64,000 nucleotides of DNA from Romeriopsis navalis LEGE 11480. GTDB lineage: Bacteria > Cyanobacteriota > Cyanobacteriia > Leptolyngbyales > Leptolyngbyaceae. The position numbers and the translations under genes were made by a program. The DNA lies in contig NZ_JADEXQ010000003.1 in NCBI RefSeq assembly GCF_015207035.1, forward strand, positions 1-64,000, written 5' to 3'. Shown here in pieces: positions 7,771 to 17,102 of the stretch (its first letter is position 1; each line of letters begins with the position of its first letter). The notes under the pieces are model-generated. The model did not search any database. It was not told the DNA's origin and saw nothing but the letters and a program-made list of their open reading frames with translations.

Positions 7771-10277
7771 TGGGCTGGCGGTTGGCATAGGGCATTTTCA
7801 CGGTGCTGCTGCAAGAACAGCATGAGATGCTGTTCTTGGAATGTGGCCGCAAATTCCTGAATAGTTTGAAAAAAGATGACTTGTTCGGGATGGTTCTGGC
7901 CGTATTGCTGGGCTTGCTGTTTGATTTGTTTGAGGTTGCCTTGGAGGGCGAGTTCATAGAAGTGGTTAATCACATCGATCGCTGGAGCCCTATTGCTTGC
8001 CTGTGGTTCGGGTCGATGGCTACCGCCTGTGACCGACCCCAATGGTTGACGATAGTCCCATGTCAAGTGCAAGTGGGTTTTGAGTTGTTGGAAGAGCTGT
8101 TCGGCCTGAATCGGCTTGGGCAAAAAATCTTGCCCCCCAGCCGTAAGACTTGCTTCATAATCAGCGGCGGTAATATTGGCGGATGATGCAATGATTGCTA
8201 CTTTTTTATAAGTTTCAATCGTGCGGATTTGGTGAATCAATTCAATCCCGTCCATGCCAGGCATCACGAGATCAGTAATCACTAGATCCGGACAAGACTG
8301 GGCCATTTGCGCTAAAGCGGCTTGGCCATGCGCTGCTTCTTGCACGATGAAGCCGATGCTAGTGAGTAAGTGATTGAGTACCGAGCGATTTTCCCAGCGA
8401 TCGTCCACCACCAGAATGGTTCGAGCTCGACCTCGAAAGCCCATAATTTTTTCCGCGGCTTGCTTGCGTTGTTGTTGCCAATTGTGGGCCACGGGTAATG
8501 TCAGATCAAACCAAAAGTGACTGCCGGTCTGGGGCTGACTTTCGACCTGTAATTCGCCCCCCATCATTGTGACAATTTGATGGCTAATGGCGAGGCCGAG
8601 GCCGGTGCCAGCCGATCGCTGCTGTTGATCACCTAATTGTTCAAACGGTTGGAAGATCTTTTGAATTTGGTTGTGGTTCATCCCCACCCCGGTATCTCGA
8701 ACGGAGAACCGTAGCCGATGCAGGCTGGGATCGTCTACGGTCGGGGGTATCGCTGGAGCGTCGGTGGAAATTGGTTTAACGGTGAGAGTAATTGAGCCGG
8801 TTGGTGTGAATTTAATGGCATTGCTTAAGAGATTAAACAGTACCTGTCGCAGCCGGCGGCTATCGCTGCGGATGCCTGTGGGGATATTGCGATCGATGTT
8901 GCAGTGGAGTTGTAGATTTTTCTGGCTGGCCTGCGGGTAGAACATTTCCTCTATTTCTTTGAGGAAGGTTGGTAAATTAAAGTCCGTGGCTTCTAGCGTA
9001 AATTTGCGGGCTTCAATTTTTGCGAGATCGAGAATGTCATTAATTAGGTCCAATAAGTGCGAGCCACATTGCTGCATGACGTGGAGACCATGTTTTTGCT
9101 GATGGTTGAAATTTTCGGAACGGAGCAAAATCTGGGCGTAGCCTAAAATGCCGTTTAATGGTGTCCGCAATTCGTGGCTCATTTTGGCCAGGAAATCGCT
9201 TTTGGCCGCATTGGCAATCTCTGCGAGTTGCTTTGAACGTTGTAAATAGGTATGTTCTTGTTCGTGTAAGCGCCAGAGGCCGACTAGTAATGCCGCACTG
9301 AAGGCGGCTAAAAGCAGGGCCATAAAATCTAAGATGCGCAATTGTGACTCAATATTGTTAGCCGGAATGACCAAGCCAACGGACCAATTCGCCTGTTGCA
9401 GTGGCAGCGAAGCGACATAAACGGACTGACCATCGAGCTCTGTCTTAATCATGCGTGATTGACGATTCACCATGCTGACGGCAATTTTGCTGAGAGCGGG
9501 GTCTTGATTTCTGATGAGGGATGGCGCGGGTTCATTCAGATTACCCATGAGTTGGGGGTTGGGATGGACGATCGGCATCCCCGTCGAATTAAGCGCAAAG
9601 GCATAGCTCCCATGACCATATTCTAAGTTTTCAATCACCTGTTCTAATTGCTTAATGTCAATTAATCCGGCCAGTACACCGATCGGTTGACGCTGCTGCG
9701 GCGATCGAATGGGGGCAGTAATGGCCACAATTGTGGTTTGATTGACGGTTCTGGATCGGACGGGATCGGAGATGTCACTTTTGCCCGCCAAAGCGTTGCG
9801 TACATGTTTCCGGTCTCGCAGGTTTTTGCCAACGGCTCTACCGCTCTTACTGCTGTAGTAAGAGCCATCCGGCGCAATCATTGAGAAATAATAGAAACCG
9901 GATAGGCGTTTAACTTCTGGTTTGATATACGGGCCAAATGTTGGCCATGCCATGGATCGGGCAGCGGGCGTATTGGCTAAGGTTTCGACGTTCGACCGTT
10001 TGAGTGCGAGCCATTGGTCGATTTTGGCTGTACCGCTTTCGACGCGGAGTTTGGCATTGGTTTGAATATTTTGCAGAATCGCCCGGCGCACGACTTGATG
10101 ACTGATGATGCCGGTGACGCTGACGAGTAAGATAATGCTGACGATGAGGGGGCGGGAGAAATAATTCCGTGGTTGAGCCCGGGCAATAATCCTTGCCGAT
10201 GACTGGGTTAACCATGACTGGGCGAACCGGTCAATTATCCGGTTCGGTGTGGCGCTATGGCGACGATCGTTGTCCAT
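7767..10277 (-). CDS. membrane hybrid histidine kinase with extracytoplasmic Cache-like sensor
   Basis: 836 aa. Order: a short cytoplasmic start, a membrane segment near residues 45-65, an extracytoplasmic region of about 260 residues resembling a double Cache sensor (YYFSMIAPDGSYYSS, GVLAGLIDIKQLE), and a second membrane segment near 340 (FMALLLAAFSAALLVGLW). Then come HisKA with phospho-His368 (MSHELRTPLNG), the ATPase boxes (NLLSNAIKFT, VRDTGVGM, GTGLGL), and a receiver with Asp669 (LVITDLVMPGMDG). The last 100 residues contain a helical region that might be a degenerate phosphotransfer module, but I see no clear Hpt His. It overlaps the next gene by four bases. The ligand is unknown; Cache domains bind small molecules. 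Confidence 0.9.
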   Translation of the reverse strand: MDNDRRHSATPNRIIDRFAQSWLTQSSARIIARAQPRNYFSRPLIVSIILLVSVTGIISHQVVRRAILQNIQTNAKLRVESGTAKIDQWLALKRSNVETLANTPAARSMAWPTFGPYIKPEVKRLSGFYYFSMIAPDGSYYSSKSGRAVGKNLRDRKHVRNALAGKSDISDPVRSRTVNQTTIVAITAPIRSPQQRQPIGVLAGLIDIKQLEQVIENLEYGHGSYAFALNSTGMPIVHPNPQLMGNLNEPAPSLIRNQDPALSKIAVSMVNRQSRMIKTELDGQSVYVASLPLQQANWSVGLVIPANNIESQLRILDFMALLLAAFSAALLVGLWRLHEQEHTYLQRSKQLAEIANAAKSDFLAKMSHELRTPLNGILGYAQILLRSENFNHQQKHGLHVMQQCGSHLLDLINDILDLAKIEARKFTLEATDFNLPTFLKEIEEMFYPQASQKNLQLHCNIDRNIPTGIRSDSRRLRQVLFNLLSNAIKFTPTGSITLTVKPISTDAPAIPPTVDDPSLHRLRFSVRDTGVGMNHNQIQKIFQPFEQLGDQQQRSAGTGLGLAISHQIVTMMGGELQVESQPQTGSHFWFDLTLPVAHNWQQQRKQAAEKIMGFRGRARTILVVDDRWENRSVLNHLLTSIGFIVQEAAHGQAALAQMAQSCPDLVITDLVMPGMDGIELIHQIRTIETYKKVAIIASSANITAADYEASLTAGGQDFLPKPIQAEQLFQQLKTHLHLTWDYRQPLGSVTGGSHRPEPQASNRAPAIDVINHFYELALQGNLKQIKQQAQQYGQNHPEQVIFFQTIQEFAATFQEQHLMLFLQQHRENALCQPPAQ

Positions 10278-10424
10278 GAACTTTTCAGCGCCAGTGTTGA
10301 ACTGGATGATGCAGACTCTGGGTTTAACGTACCCAAGTCACCGTGGGAACATGGTCACGGCTTCTCCGCTTCTTCTCGATTTAATTGTGGGGTGTTCACG
10401 GATCGCATGTTTTGTCAGGCATGC

Positions 10425-10922
10425 CTAGCCAGTCAAGGTTTGGAGTAATCCGGCAAGCAGACTAGCAACGGCGATCGTTAAGCCAATTGCCACGATAAAT
10501 AGGATGACTAAGGCAACAAAGACGAGGATGACAAATCCTTTATCCGCTGCTGTTTGGGGTTGAGGATTGTCGAGGTGGGCTTCCAAGAGCTTCAGGTTTT
10601 TGGTGTTGGATTGCCAGAAAAAGTCGAAGACATCACCCAGAAATGGTACCGCCCCGACGATCGCATCCGTGGCGACATTGCCTAACATTTTGATCAGCGT
10701 CGCCTTGGGCAGCTTAAAGCGCAGACTTTCCAGCAGAATATAGGCGGACATGATAAACCCGATCGAGTCACCGCCCCCGGTGAACAAGCCAATAATCGGA
10801 TCAACGCCGACTTTTTTTCCAGTCCCCGGCACGGGAATGACGCCTTCTAGGAGCTTAGTCGCCAGCCGAATTCGCCGGAGCGCAGCGATATGCTTTTGGG
10901 GTGTGCGGGACTGCGTTTCCAT
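10425..10922 (-). CDS. DUF4112 membrane protein
   Basis: 165 aa. It contains PGTGKKVGVDPIIGL, GGGDSIGFIMSAYIL and AVPFLGDVFDFFWQSN, the diagnostic stretches of DUF4112 (Gly-rich turns, then GD.FD..W). A membrane segment sits at the C-terminus (VILVFVALVILFIVAIGL). Function unknown. Stand-alone, followed by about 150 bases before the kinase start. Confidence 0.82.
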   Translation of the reverse strand: METQSRTPQKHIAALRRIRLATKLLEGVIPVPGTGKKVGVDPIIGLFTGGGDSIGFIMSAYILLESLRFKLPKATLIKMLGNVATDAIVGAVPFLGDVFDFFWQSNTKNLKLLEAHLDNPQPQTAADKGFVILVFVALVILFIVAIGLTIAVASLLAGLLQTLTG

Positions 10923-11066
10923 AGGGCAACTTGGTGGGGACTAACACAACGACTTACACCAGCAGCATAGATGAGGCCGTGGACTTTTGAAAGTTTTCGC
11001 CAGGGATACCTGCCAGGGATATCTGACTGAATTGGCGATTTTCGGGTTGGTGGCGGCGTGCGTACG

Positions 11067-13151
11067 TCAGTTGAGGGAGGATTCGCTGGTCGTGGCTAAG
11101 CTATGGGGCACAGCCGCGTTCACCAGCGATAGGAGGGCACCATTTTGCTCTTGGCCATTGGTGGCCAAATCGCTATAGCAGAGGAACACGCGTTCTGTGG
11201 TGCGACCCAGTAAGTCTTGCAAAATGCGATCGAGCCGGGCTTGGTTCATATCTGCCTGATCATCGACGGTCCAGGGTTGGCCGGAATAACTTTGGAGAAA
11301 GAACGGGGCGCCGAATAGCGAATCGATGCCGTTGAGCCACCGACTGGCCCCGGCGTCAAACCAAAACTGCCAGCGGTGATGGCGGCGGCTGGAGCGATAT
11401 TGAAACACGGTCGCCAGGGTAACTGCGGCGGGGGGGCTGATCGTTTTGAAGGGGAGCGGATTAGCGGTCACGGTGCCATTGCGCAGCAGTTGGATAAATT
11501 GTTGGACGGTTTGGCTGGGGTTAACGTGGCGATTATCCAATTTGTCGAGGCGCGCATTTAGTTCCCAATAATGTTGCGCTGTTTCCATCAATTCCCGCAG
11601 GACGCAAAGTTGTTCAAAATTAAGCTGTTGATTGGGTCTTGTGCCCTGTGTCTGGGCCAGGAAGAACTGCTGAATTGCCTCGTCGATCACGATAATTGGC
11701 GTCGTATTTTCCCGCGATCGTGCCTGTTCGATCCATTGACTTAGCTGTGCATAGGACTCTGTGACTTCGAAGCCCAGACGATCCCAGCGGGAAAAGGTAT
11801 TAGCCGCTAGCAGTTTGGGATGCTCGACATCGGGTTCAAAGCAGTTGTCAGCGATCAGGCCGGCGCGGACTGGATCGATCGTCTCATGGGACAGAATAAC
11901 TAGCATTTCCGCCACACTGTCACGGTTCACTAAACGCCCGAGGTGGGGATACACCAACGCCATCAGGGTGAGAATTGAGCGGGTAATTGCCGAACTGGAT
12001 AGGGGCCGCTGGTCGTTGAGGAGGGCAATTTTGATGCCTTTTTGACTCAAAATTTGATTAAACGCATAGCGTGAAATGGGATCTAAACCAGGCCCAATAA
12101 TCGCGATTTCTTCGGGTTTGATCCTTCCAGCTCGGATCGCCGCAATAATCATTTCCGCCGTTTGACGAATCAATTGGGCGCGGCTGGTGGTTTGGATTGT
12201 TTGGATTGTCTGGGGCAGGCTCGAAAGGTGCATGGGATTGTTGACCAGTTCGAGGACCGGCTGGTTCAAATCATGGGCTAATGACCGTTCAGCGAGTGGC
12301 TCAAGTGTGACAATGTCACATTCATGGCTGAGATCGCTCATATAGATCGGGTCGGCCCCGAGCCCTAAACGCACTGCTCCAGCGGAGTTAAATGTGAACA
12401 CACCTTGGCCGTCACGATCGAGAAATGTTTCAAACAGCGATCGGGTAATGGCGGGATATTCATCCACGTTATCGGCCAAAATCACCTGAAATCGCTGATT
12501 TAGTAGATTGAGATATGTTGGGTCGGCGAGCAGATATTGACCATACAAATCGACAATCAGCGAATACGTGAGCAAACTGCGATCCAGACACCACTGTCGC
12601 CACTGCAGCAGCATATCGGCGATGGTGTCGTAGGGGAGGGGCAATTCGGGATTTGTTTCACCGACGGCTTGCAGTAGCAGTTCGGGTAGGTATTTAATCG
12701 GTTGATGGCTAAGCGTGATCAATTGCATCAGATCGAGGATTTGGCGCACAAACCGGGCCATGCTTGGTTCGGACCAACCCTCAATTTTTGCCAGTTCTGG
12801 GGCCCAGAGCCGCTGCGCTAATTCCAGTTCGGTTTCGGGGCGGAGCCGCAGGGGAAACTGGGCTTTCAGGTCGAGTTGCTCAACCAATAAGGCCCAGAAT
12901 AATTTCACTTCGTCTTCCAGAAATCCCAGTGGCGTGGTGTGGCGGAAGGGGAATTTCGCCTGCGAAACGAGGGTTAAGTGGTCTTGAAGGGCGGCGCGGT
13001 TGCCACTGACCGCTGAGAGGACGAGGACTCCCGGTGGTGCTTGACGCTCATCGGATACGCTCGCCTGGGTGTTTGTCCATTCCTCAAACCACTGCACCAG
13101 CCGAGTCGTGCGACCGCTGCGTGTGGGCCCCTGAATCCAAATTCCTGTCAT
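11067..13151 (-). CDS. AddB/RecB-like (UvrD-superfamily-related) protein, often called recombinase
   Basis: 694 aa. A P-loop lies at the very N-terminus (IQGPTRSGRTTRLV). A Walker B-like VILADNVDEYPA follows near 250. An IAIIGPGLDPISRYAF stretch looks like a UvrD-type 2A/2B region, and a C-terminal VFLCYSDLATNGQEQNG resembles helicase motif VI of AddB-like proteins. The order fits an exonuclease-subunit B-like helicase relic. I see no PD-(D/E)XK nuclease or iron-sulfur cysteine cluster at the C-terminus, so it is shorter than AddB (above 1100 aa). Role in DNA repair or recombination is inferred. Cyanobacteria carry similar proteins, as I recall. Confidence 0.6.
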   Translation of the reverse strand: MTGIWIQGPTRSGRTTRLVQWFEEWTNTQASVSDERQAPPGVLVLSAVSGNRAALQDHLTLVSQAKFPFRHTTPLGFLEDEVKLFWALLVEQLDLKAQFPLRLRPETELELAQRLWAPELAKIEGWSEPSMARFVRQILDLMQLITLSHQPIKYLPELLLQAVGETNPELPLPYDTIADMLLQWRQWCLDRSLLTYSLIVDLYGQYLLADPTYLNLLNQRFQVILADNVDEYPAITRSLFETFLDRDGQGVFTFNSAGAVRLGLGADPIYMSDLSHECDIVTLEPLAERSLAHDLNQPVLELVNNPMHLSSLPQTIQTIQTTSRAQLIRQTAEMIIAAIRAGRIKPEEIAIIGPGLDPISRYAFNQILSQKGIKIALLNDQRPLSSSAITRSILTLMALVYPHLGRLVNRDSVAEMLVILSHETIDPVRAGLIADNCFEPDVEHPKLLAANTFSRWDRLGFEVTESYAQLSQWIEQARSRENTTPIIVIDEAIQQFFLAQTQGTRPNQQLNFEQLCVLRELMETAQHYWELNARLDKLDNRHVNPSQTVQQFIQLLRNGTVTANPLPFKTISPPAAVTLATVFQYRSSRRHHRWQFWFDAGASRWLNGIDSLFGAPFFLQSYSGQPWTVDDQADMNQARLDRILQDLLGRTTERVFLCYSDLATNGQEQNGALLSLVNAAVPHSLATTSESSLN

Positions 13152-13592
13152 ACGCTTTACCCCAGTGCATCGCCATTGTGATGCGATCGAGAGAATTCTG
13201 TTAACTGCCTACCACCGGAGAAACCCTGATATAAAGTCTTATAGGACTGAAAATCGTACATTGGTTCTATTGTGGCTCGAATAGGCACTAGGGTAGCGCA
13301 GCCTGGCCGGGATGGCACATATTTACGGGATGAGATTTGTGCTTGTTTGAGCCTGTGGGTGTGACCGAAGCGGGGCAAAGCGCCCTGTACGGGCAATTGA
13401 TCCCGAGGGAAGTGCGTGCAATTCTCCAGTTCTCGGATAGTATTTCAAGTAGCCCTGCTTATACAATTGAGTTACATCCGTCTTTATGCCCTAAATTGAC
13501 CGGCTGTTGTGCGATCGCTCAGCGCGGTTTCGCCCAATGACGTTGAACAACACGTTTACATATTTCTTTGACTGGTTGGCTGATTTTGTCCT
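13152..13592. other. divergent intergenic region between helicase-like gene and pxcA
   Basis: 440 bases holding the promoters of two divergent genes. No credible gene is seen. The part 13285-13440 is unusually GC-rich for an intergenic stretch and contains short self-complementary pieces (for example GCCC-TGTAC-GGGC near 13381). It could be a structured leader or RNA, but I recognise no known family. Confidence 0.4.
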
Positions 13593-15026
13593 ATGGGTAT
13601 CTTTTCTCGCTTGCGTAACTTCATCCAGCGATCAGAGCGGTGGTATTTGACGACCCCGGATCGTGCTTTAGATGAAGCCTATGATGCCGCATTGGCGATT
13701 CGCGCGATCGAAGAGCAACATTTTAAAGGCCAAAAGATTGAAGTGAGAGCCGGTGGTTATAGTGCTAGCTCGGTGGCCTACTTTGAAACGGAATTGCGTA
13801 AAAACCTCAAACTGATGCGGGTGCGACTGACGGAATTTCGGACCAGTCGGACGACGATTGATATCACGAATCCCACGGCTTCGCTGTACCAAAATCTGGA
13901 ACTCGATGAGAGTAGTTATACCTCGGTGAATGGTCGTTATGTGCCACCGGCGGCCGATCGTATGGCGATTACCCTTGAAAAGCTTAAATATATTGACGAT
14001 GTGCGGCTGCGTTATGAACCGCAACGAGTGCGCCCCCCGAAAACGGCGCTTGTACCCTTAGACCCACCGCCAAGTAATGAATTAGCGAAACCGCGGCTGC
14101 CCCGGCAAAGCGATCTGCCGATGCGTGATCTGGTCGAACGGCAAGCGCAGATTGCCGCCCAAGCGCCGGGTAAGAAAACGTCTGATCTTGAATCGATCAC
14201 GGATAAGACGGGCGTTCTGCCACGATCGATTTTGAGTACGATTGGTCGGCTCAAGCGCGATCTTGATCCAAGTTCCGCTGAGGAAGCAGCGCAAACGCAG
14301 CGGCTGAACTATGCCAAGACATTTATCTCCGTCCGATTTCTGTTGCTGTTGATCAGTTTGACGCTGTTGGCCCAATTGAGTACCCGCTATCTCCTGTTGA
14401 GTGACCAGTTGACTCCAGGCCGCTTGATTTCTGCGCAGTTTGGGCCAGCGCAATCGGGCAAGCTATTTATTAACGAAGAATTAGAAGAGCGTGCATTCCA
14501 GGATATGACCCGTTATGAGGAGCGACTGCGCTTTCGTAACCTGTTGAATGAATCCCTCGGCAAAGAAACGCTGTCAAAGGAAATGGTGGAAGAACAAGTC
14601 AAACGCCATGTGTCCGAACTCGCAGTTAATTTCAGTACGCAAAGTTCGGATGCGGTGAAGAATTGGATTGCCGATCTGATGGGGCTGATTGTGTTTTGTG
14701 TGATTTTGCTGAATAGTCGGCGCGAAATTGAGATTCTCAAGTCCTTTATTGATGAATTAGTTTATGGTTTGAGTGATAGTGCGAAGGCATTCATTATCAT
14801 TCTATTGACTGATATTTTTGTGGGTTTCCACTCTCCTCATGGTTGGGAGGTCTTACTTGAAGCCGTGTCAAATCATTTGGGATTGCCTGCCAGCCGCAAT
14901 TTTATTTTCTTGTTTATTGCGACTTTCCCAGTAATTCTCGATACGATTTTTAAGTATTGGATTTTCCGTTATCTAAATCGTGTATCGCCTTCAGCCGTGG
15001 CAACCTATAAAGAAATGAATGAATAA
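13593..15026 (+). CDS. pxcA: proton extrusion protein PcxA/PxcA (CemA homologue)
   Basis: 477 aa. The N-terminus (RSERWYLTTPDRALDEAYDAA, AIRAIEEQHFKG) and the C-terminal membrane part are typical of cyanobacterial PxcA. This is the homologue of the chloroplast envelope protein CemA, needed for light-induced Na+-dependent proton extrusion and pH homeostasis. About four membrane segments occupy residues 245-470 (FISVRFLLLLISLTLLAQL, LMGLIVFCVILL, AFIIILLTDIFVGFHSPHGW, FIFLFIATFPVILDTIFKYW). FHSPHGWE and KYWIFRYLNRVSPSAVATYKEMNE are the conserved end. The last 20 bases, including the stop, are duplicated in tandem just downstream. Confidence 0.93.
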   Translation: MGIFSRLRNFIQRSERWYLTTPDRALDEAYDAALAIRAIEEQHFKGQKIEVRAGGYSASSVAYFETELRKNLKLMRVRLTEFRTSRTTIDITNPTASLYQNLELDESSYTSVNGRYVPPAADRMAITLEKLKYIDDVRLRYEPQRVRPPKTALVPLDPPPSNELAKPRLPRQSDLPMRDLVERQAQIAAQAPGKKTSDLESITDKTGVLPRSILSTIGRLKRDLDPSSAEEAAQTQRLNYAKTFISVRFLLLLISLTLLAQLSTRYLLLSDQLTPGRLISAQFGPAQSGKLFINEELEERAFQDMTRYEERLRFRNLLNESLGKETLSKEMVEEQVKRHVSELAVNFSTQSSDAVKNWIADLMGLIVFCVILLNSRREIEILKSFIDELVYGLSDSAKAFIIILLTDIFVGFHSPHGWEVLLEAVSNHLGLPASRNFIFLFIATFPVILDTIFKYWIFRYLNRVSPSAVATYKEMNE

Positions 15027-15046
15027 ATAAAGAAATGAATGAATAG
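15007..15046 (+). repeat. 20-bp tandem duplication over the pxcA stop codon
   Basis: ATAAAGAAATGAATGAATA plus one base occurs twice head to tail (15007-15026 and 15027-15046; the only difference is the final A/G). The first copy encodes the last residues and stop of pxcA. Confidence 0.9.
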
Positions 15047-15080
15047 TCGTGATCTGGCAGTTGCGGCGGCAACTTTGAGC

Positions 15081-15120
15081 TGTATGCCAAGCGTTAGAAT
15101 TGTGTGCCAAGCGTTAGAAT
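15081..15120 (+). repeat. second 20-bp tandem duplication downstream of pxcA
   Basis: TGTATGCCAAGCGTTAGAAT (15081-15100) is followed directly by TGTGTGCCAAGCGTTAGAAT (15101-15120), one mismatch. The unit length is the same as the repeat 35 bases upstream, but the sequence is unrelated. Confidence 0.9.
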
Positions 15121-15180
15121 AATTTGACCTGGGTTGAATATAGTTGAGCGATCGAATTATTTCATGATGGATTTCGCCTG

Positions 15181-15876
15181 ATGTGTGGACGCTTTACTCA
15201 AACTCATACGGCCGAAGCGATTGCCCAAGTCTTTGGGCTGAAGCATGTGCGGCCAGTGCCAGTCAGTTACAATATTGCCCCATCACAACCGGTGCCGATC
15301 ATTCTGGACGATCGTGATACCGGCGTACGTGACATGCAACCGATGTCGTGGGGGCTAATTCCACGTTGGGCAAAAGATCCGGCTTCCGTGCGACCGATGA
15401 TTAATGCCCGTGCCGAAACCCTAATGGAGAAGCCTTCATTTCGGCAGGCATACCGTTACCGTCGTTGCGTGATTCCCGCCGATGGATTTTACGAATGGCA
15501 GGGGCGTGGGAAAGCGAAGCAACCCTACTATTTCCAAGTTTTAGACCAGCCCATGGGACAGCCTGGACTATTTGCGCTGGCGGGCTTATGGGAGCAGTGG
15601 CATGGGGCTAATGGTGAAATAATTCAATCCTGTGCAATTGTCACGACAGCGCCAAATGCACTGGTTCAGCCGATTCACGATCGGATGCCGGTGATTATTC
15701 CCTTTGCTGATTGCGATCGCTGGCTTGATCCGCAGGAGTCGAACCCGCTGGATTTGTTTCAATCTTTACCAGTGGAATTAATGCATGCCTACCCAGTGAG
15801 TCCATTGGTGAATCGCCCAAGCTATGATTCCGCCGAATGTATACAGCCATTGCGGGATGGAATTGCTTATCCGTGA
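15181..15876 (+). CDS. SOS-response-associated protein, HMCES/YedK family
   Basis: 231 aa, starting MCGRFTQ so that processing exposes the catalytic Cys2. The enzyme crosslinks to abasic sites in single-stranded DNA and shields them. Visible family signatures are YNIAPSQPVPII, MSWGLIPRWAKDP, INARAETLMEKPSFR (Asn and Arg of the AP-site pocket), RRCVIPADGFYEWQ (Glu) and HDRMPVII (catalytic His). Length and all motifs are intact. Stand-alone gene between pxcA and the LCP gene. Confidence 0.93.
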   Translation: MCGRFTQTHTAEAIAQVFGLKHVRPVPVSYNIAPSQPVPIILDDRDTGVRDMQPMSWGLIPRWAKDPASVRPMINARAETLMEKPSFRQAYRYRRCVIPADGFYEWQGRGKAKQPYYFQVLDQPMGQPGLFALAGLWEQWHGANGEIIQSCAIVTTAPNALVQPIHDRMPVIIPFADCDRWLDPQESNPLDLFQSLPVELMHAYPVSPLVNRPSYDSAECIQPLRDGIAYP

Positions 15877-15972
15877 TTCTCCCTGTGCTTGAGATATGTA
15901 CAGTATAAATGCGGGTTCCTTGTGCGTGGCAGACTGGCATAATGCGGCATCACTTTTCTTGGCCTATTAGGA

Positions 15973-16998
15973 ATGCAGTTGAGACAGCAGCGTCGTCTGA
16001 AGCAACGTCGGTCCAAACCGCAACCGCGTAAATCGTTGGTGACTAAAAAAGTCTCGCGGTCACCTGTGGGGGGGCGTCCACCCAAGCGTTATCGGTTCCG
16101 GTTGAGTTTTGTTTTGTTCTGTGCCGCGATTTTGGGCTTTAGTACCGGTTCCGTGGCTTCGGTGGGATTATCGATGATGCCTTTGCATAAAGGTGATCGA
16201 CCAGCAATGCCGGCGACGAGCAAGATTCCCATGCAGCTGATTCGGCCTGTGAATATTTTGGTGATGGGTGTTGATCGGACCGGGATCGATCAGTTGGGTC
16301 TTCAGGGGAATACGGACACCATGATGTTGGTGCAGTTTTTGCCGAAAGCGCAGCGGGTCCAGGCCTTATCGTTGCCCCGCGATACGCTCGTCGATATTCC
16401 GGGCTATGGCCGCGATAAACTGAATGCAGCGAATGTTTATGGTGGTCCAGCCCTTGCGGCACGGAGTGTTTCACAGTTACTTCCAGGCGTGAAACTCGAT
16501 CGTTATATTCGGATTGATACGCAGGGTTTAATCAAACTCGTTGATGCACTGGGCGGCGTTGAAGTGAATGTGCCGAAGCGGATGTATTATCGCGATAATA
16601 CCCAAGGTCTGACAATCGACTTTCAGCCAGGCAAGCAGCATTTATCCGGGCAAAAGTTGCAGGAATATTTGCGGTTTCGGAACGATGAACTCGGTGATAT
16701 TGGCCGGGTGCAACGCCAGCAAGCGGTACTGAAAGAAGTAAAGCAACAGTTTTTACATCCCACCACAATTTTGCGGATGCCGCAGATTTTGCATGTGGCT
16801 TATCAGAGTATTGATACCAATTTGTCGATGGGCGAATTGTTGGCATTACTGGGCTTTGTCCAGAAAAATCAGGGGTTGAATTTGAAGACGGCAACGCTGC
16901 CGGGACGCTTTAGTCGTCCTGGCGAATATTCTCGCAGCTATTGGATACCCGACTTGGCTCAAATTCACCAGATGTTGTCATCCCGCCAGCGTCCATAA
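15973..16998 (+). CDS. LytR-CpsA-Psr (LCP) family protein
   Basis: 341 aa. A basic cytoplasmic N-terminus of about 45 residues precedes one membrane anchor (LSFVLFCAAILGFSTGSVASV). The extracytoplasmic LCP domain follows: NILVMGVDRTG, NTDTMMLVQ, LSLPRDTLVDIPGYG, KLNAANVYGG, RYIRIDTQGLIKLVDALGGV, and YLRFRNDELGDIGRVQRQQ (the Arg residues that bind the polyprenyl pyrophosphate). LCP enzymes attach polymers to the cell wall; the polymer here is unknown. The stop sits in the A-tract that forms the U-tract of the opposite terminator. Confidence 0.92.
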   Translation: MQLRQQRRLKQRRSKPQPRKSLVTKKVSRSPVGGRPPKRYRFRLSFVLFCAAILGFSTGSVASVGLSMMPLHKGDRPAMPATSKIPMQLIRPVNILVMGVDRTGIDQLGLQGNTDTMMLVQFLPKAQRVQALSLPRDTLVDIPGYGRDKLNAANVYGGPALAARSVSQLLPGVKLDRYIRIDTQGLIKLVDALGGVEVNVPKRMYYRDNTQGLTIDFQPGKQHLSGQKLQEYLRFRNDELGDIGRVQRQQAVLKEVKQQFLHPTTILRMPQILHVAYQSIDTNLSMGELLALLGFVQKNQGLNLKTATLPGRFSRPGEYSRSYWIPDLAQIHQMLSSRQRP

Positions 16999-17048
16999 AA
17001 ACTCCCAGTGAGCGGTTGTGTTAAATGACAAACCGCAGCCACTGGGAG
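16997..17048 (-). terminator. terminator of the GT87-like gene (between convergent genes)
   Basis: CTCCCAGTG pairs with CACTGGGAG and the inner CGGTT with AACCG. On the minus strand the stem is followed by TTTTTATGG. It serves the minus gene ending at 17103 and may also slow plus-strand transcription from the LCP gene. Confidence 0.75.
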
Positions 17049-17102
17049 GCAGATGATGTGAAGATTCGATAGTTCTAAGCATAGGCATGGTTTATGTCGG
17101 TC

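Noticed and set aside
13337-13540. 67-codon frame before pxcA
   Set aside because: No ribosome site, odd composition, unrecognised.
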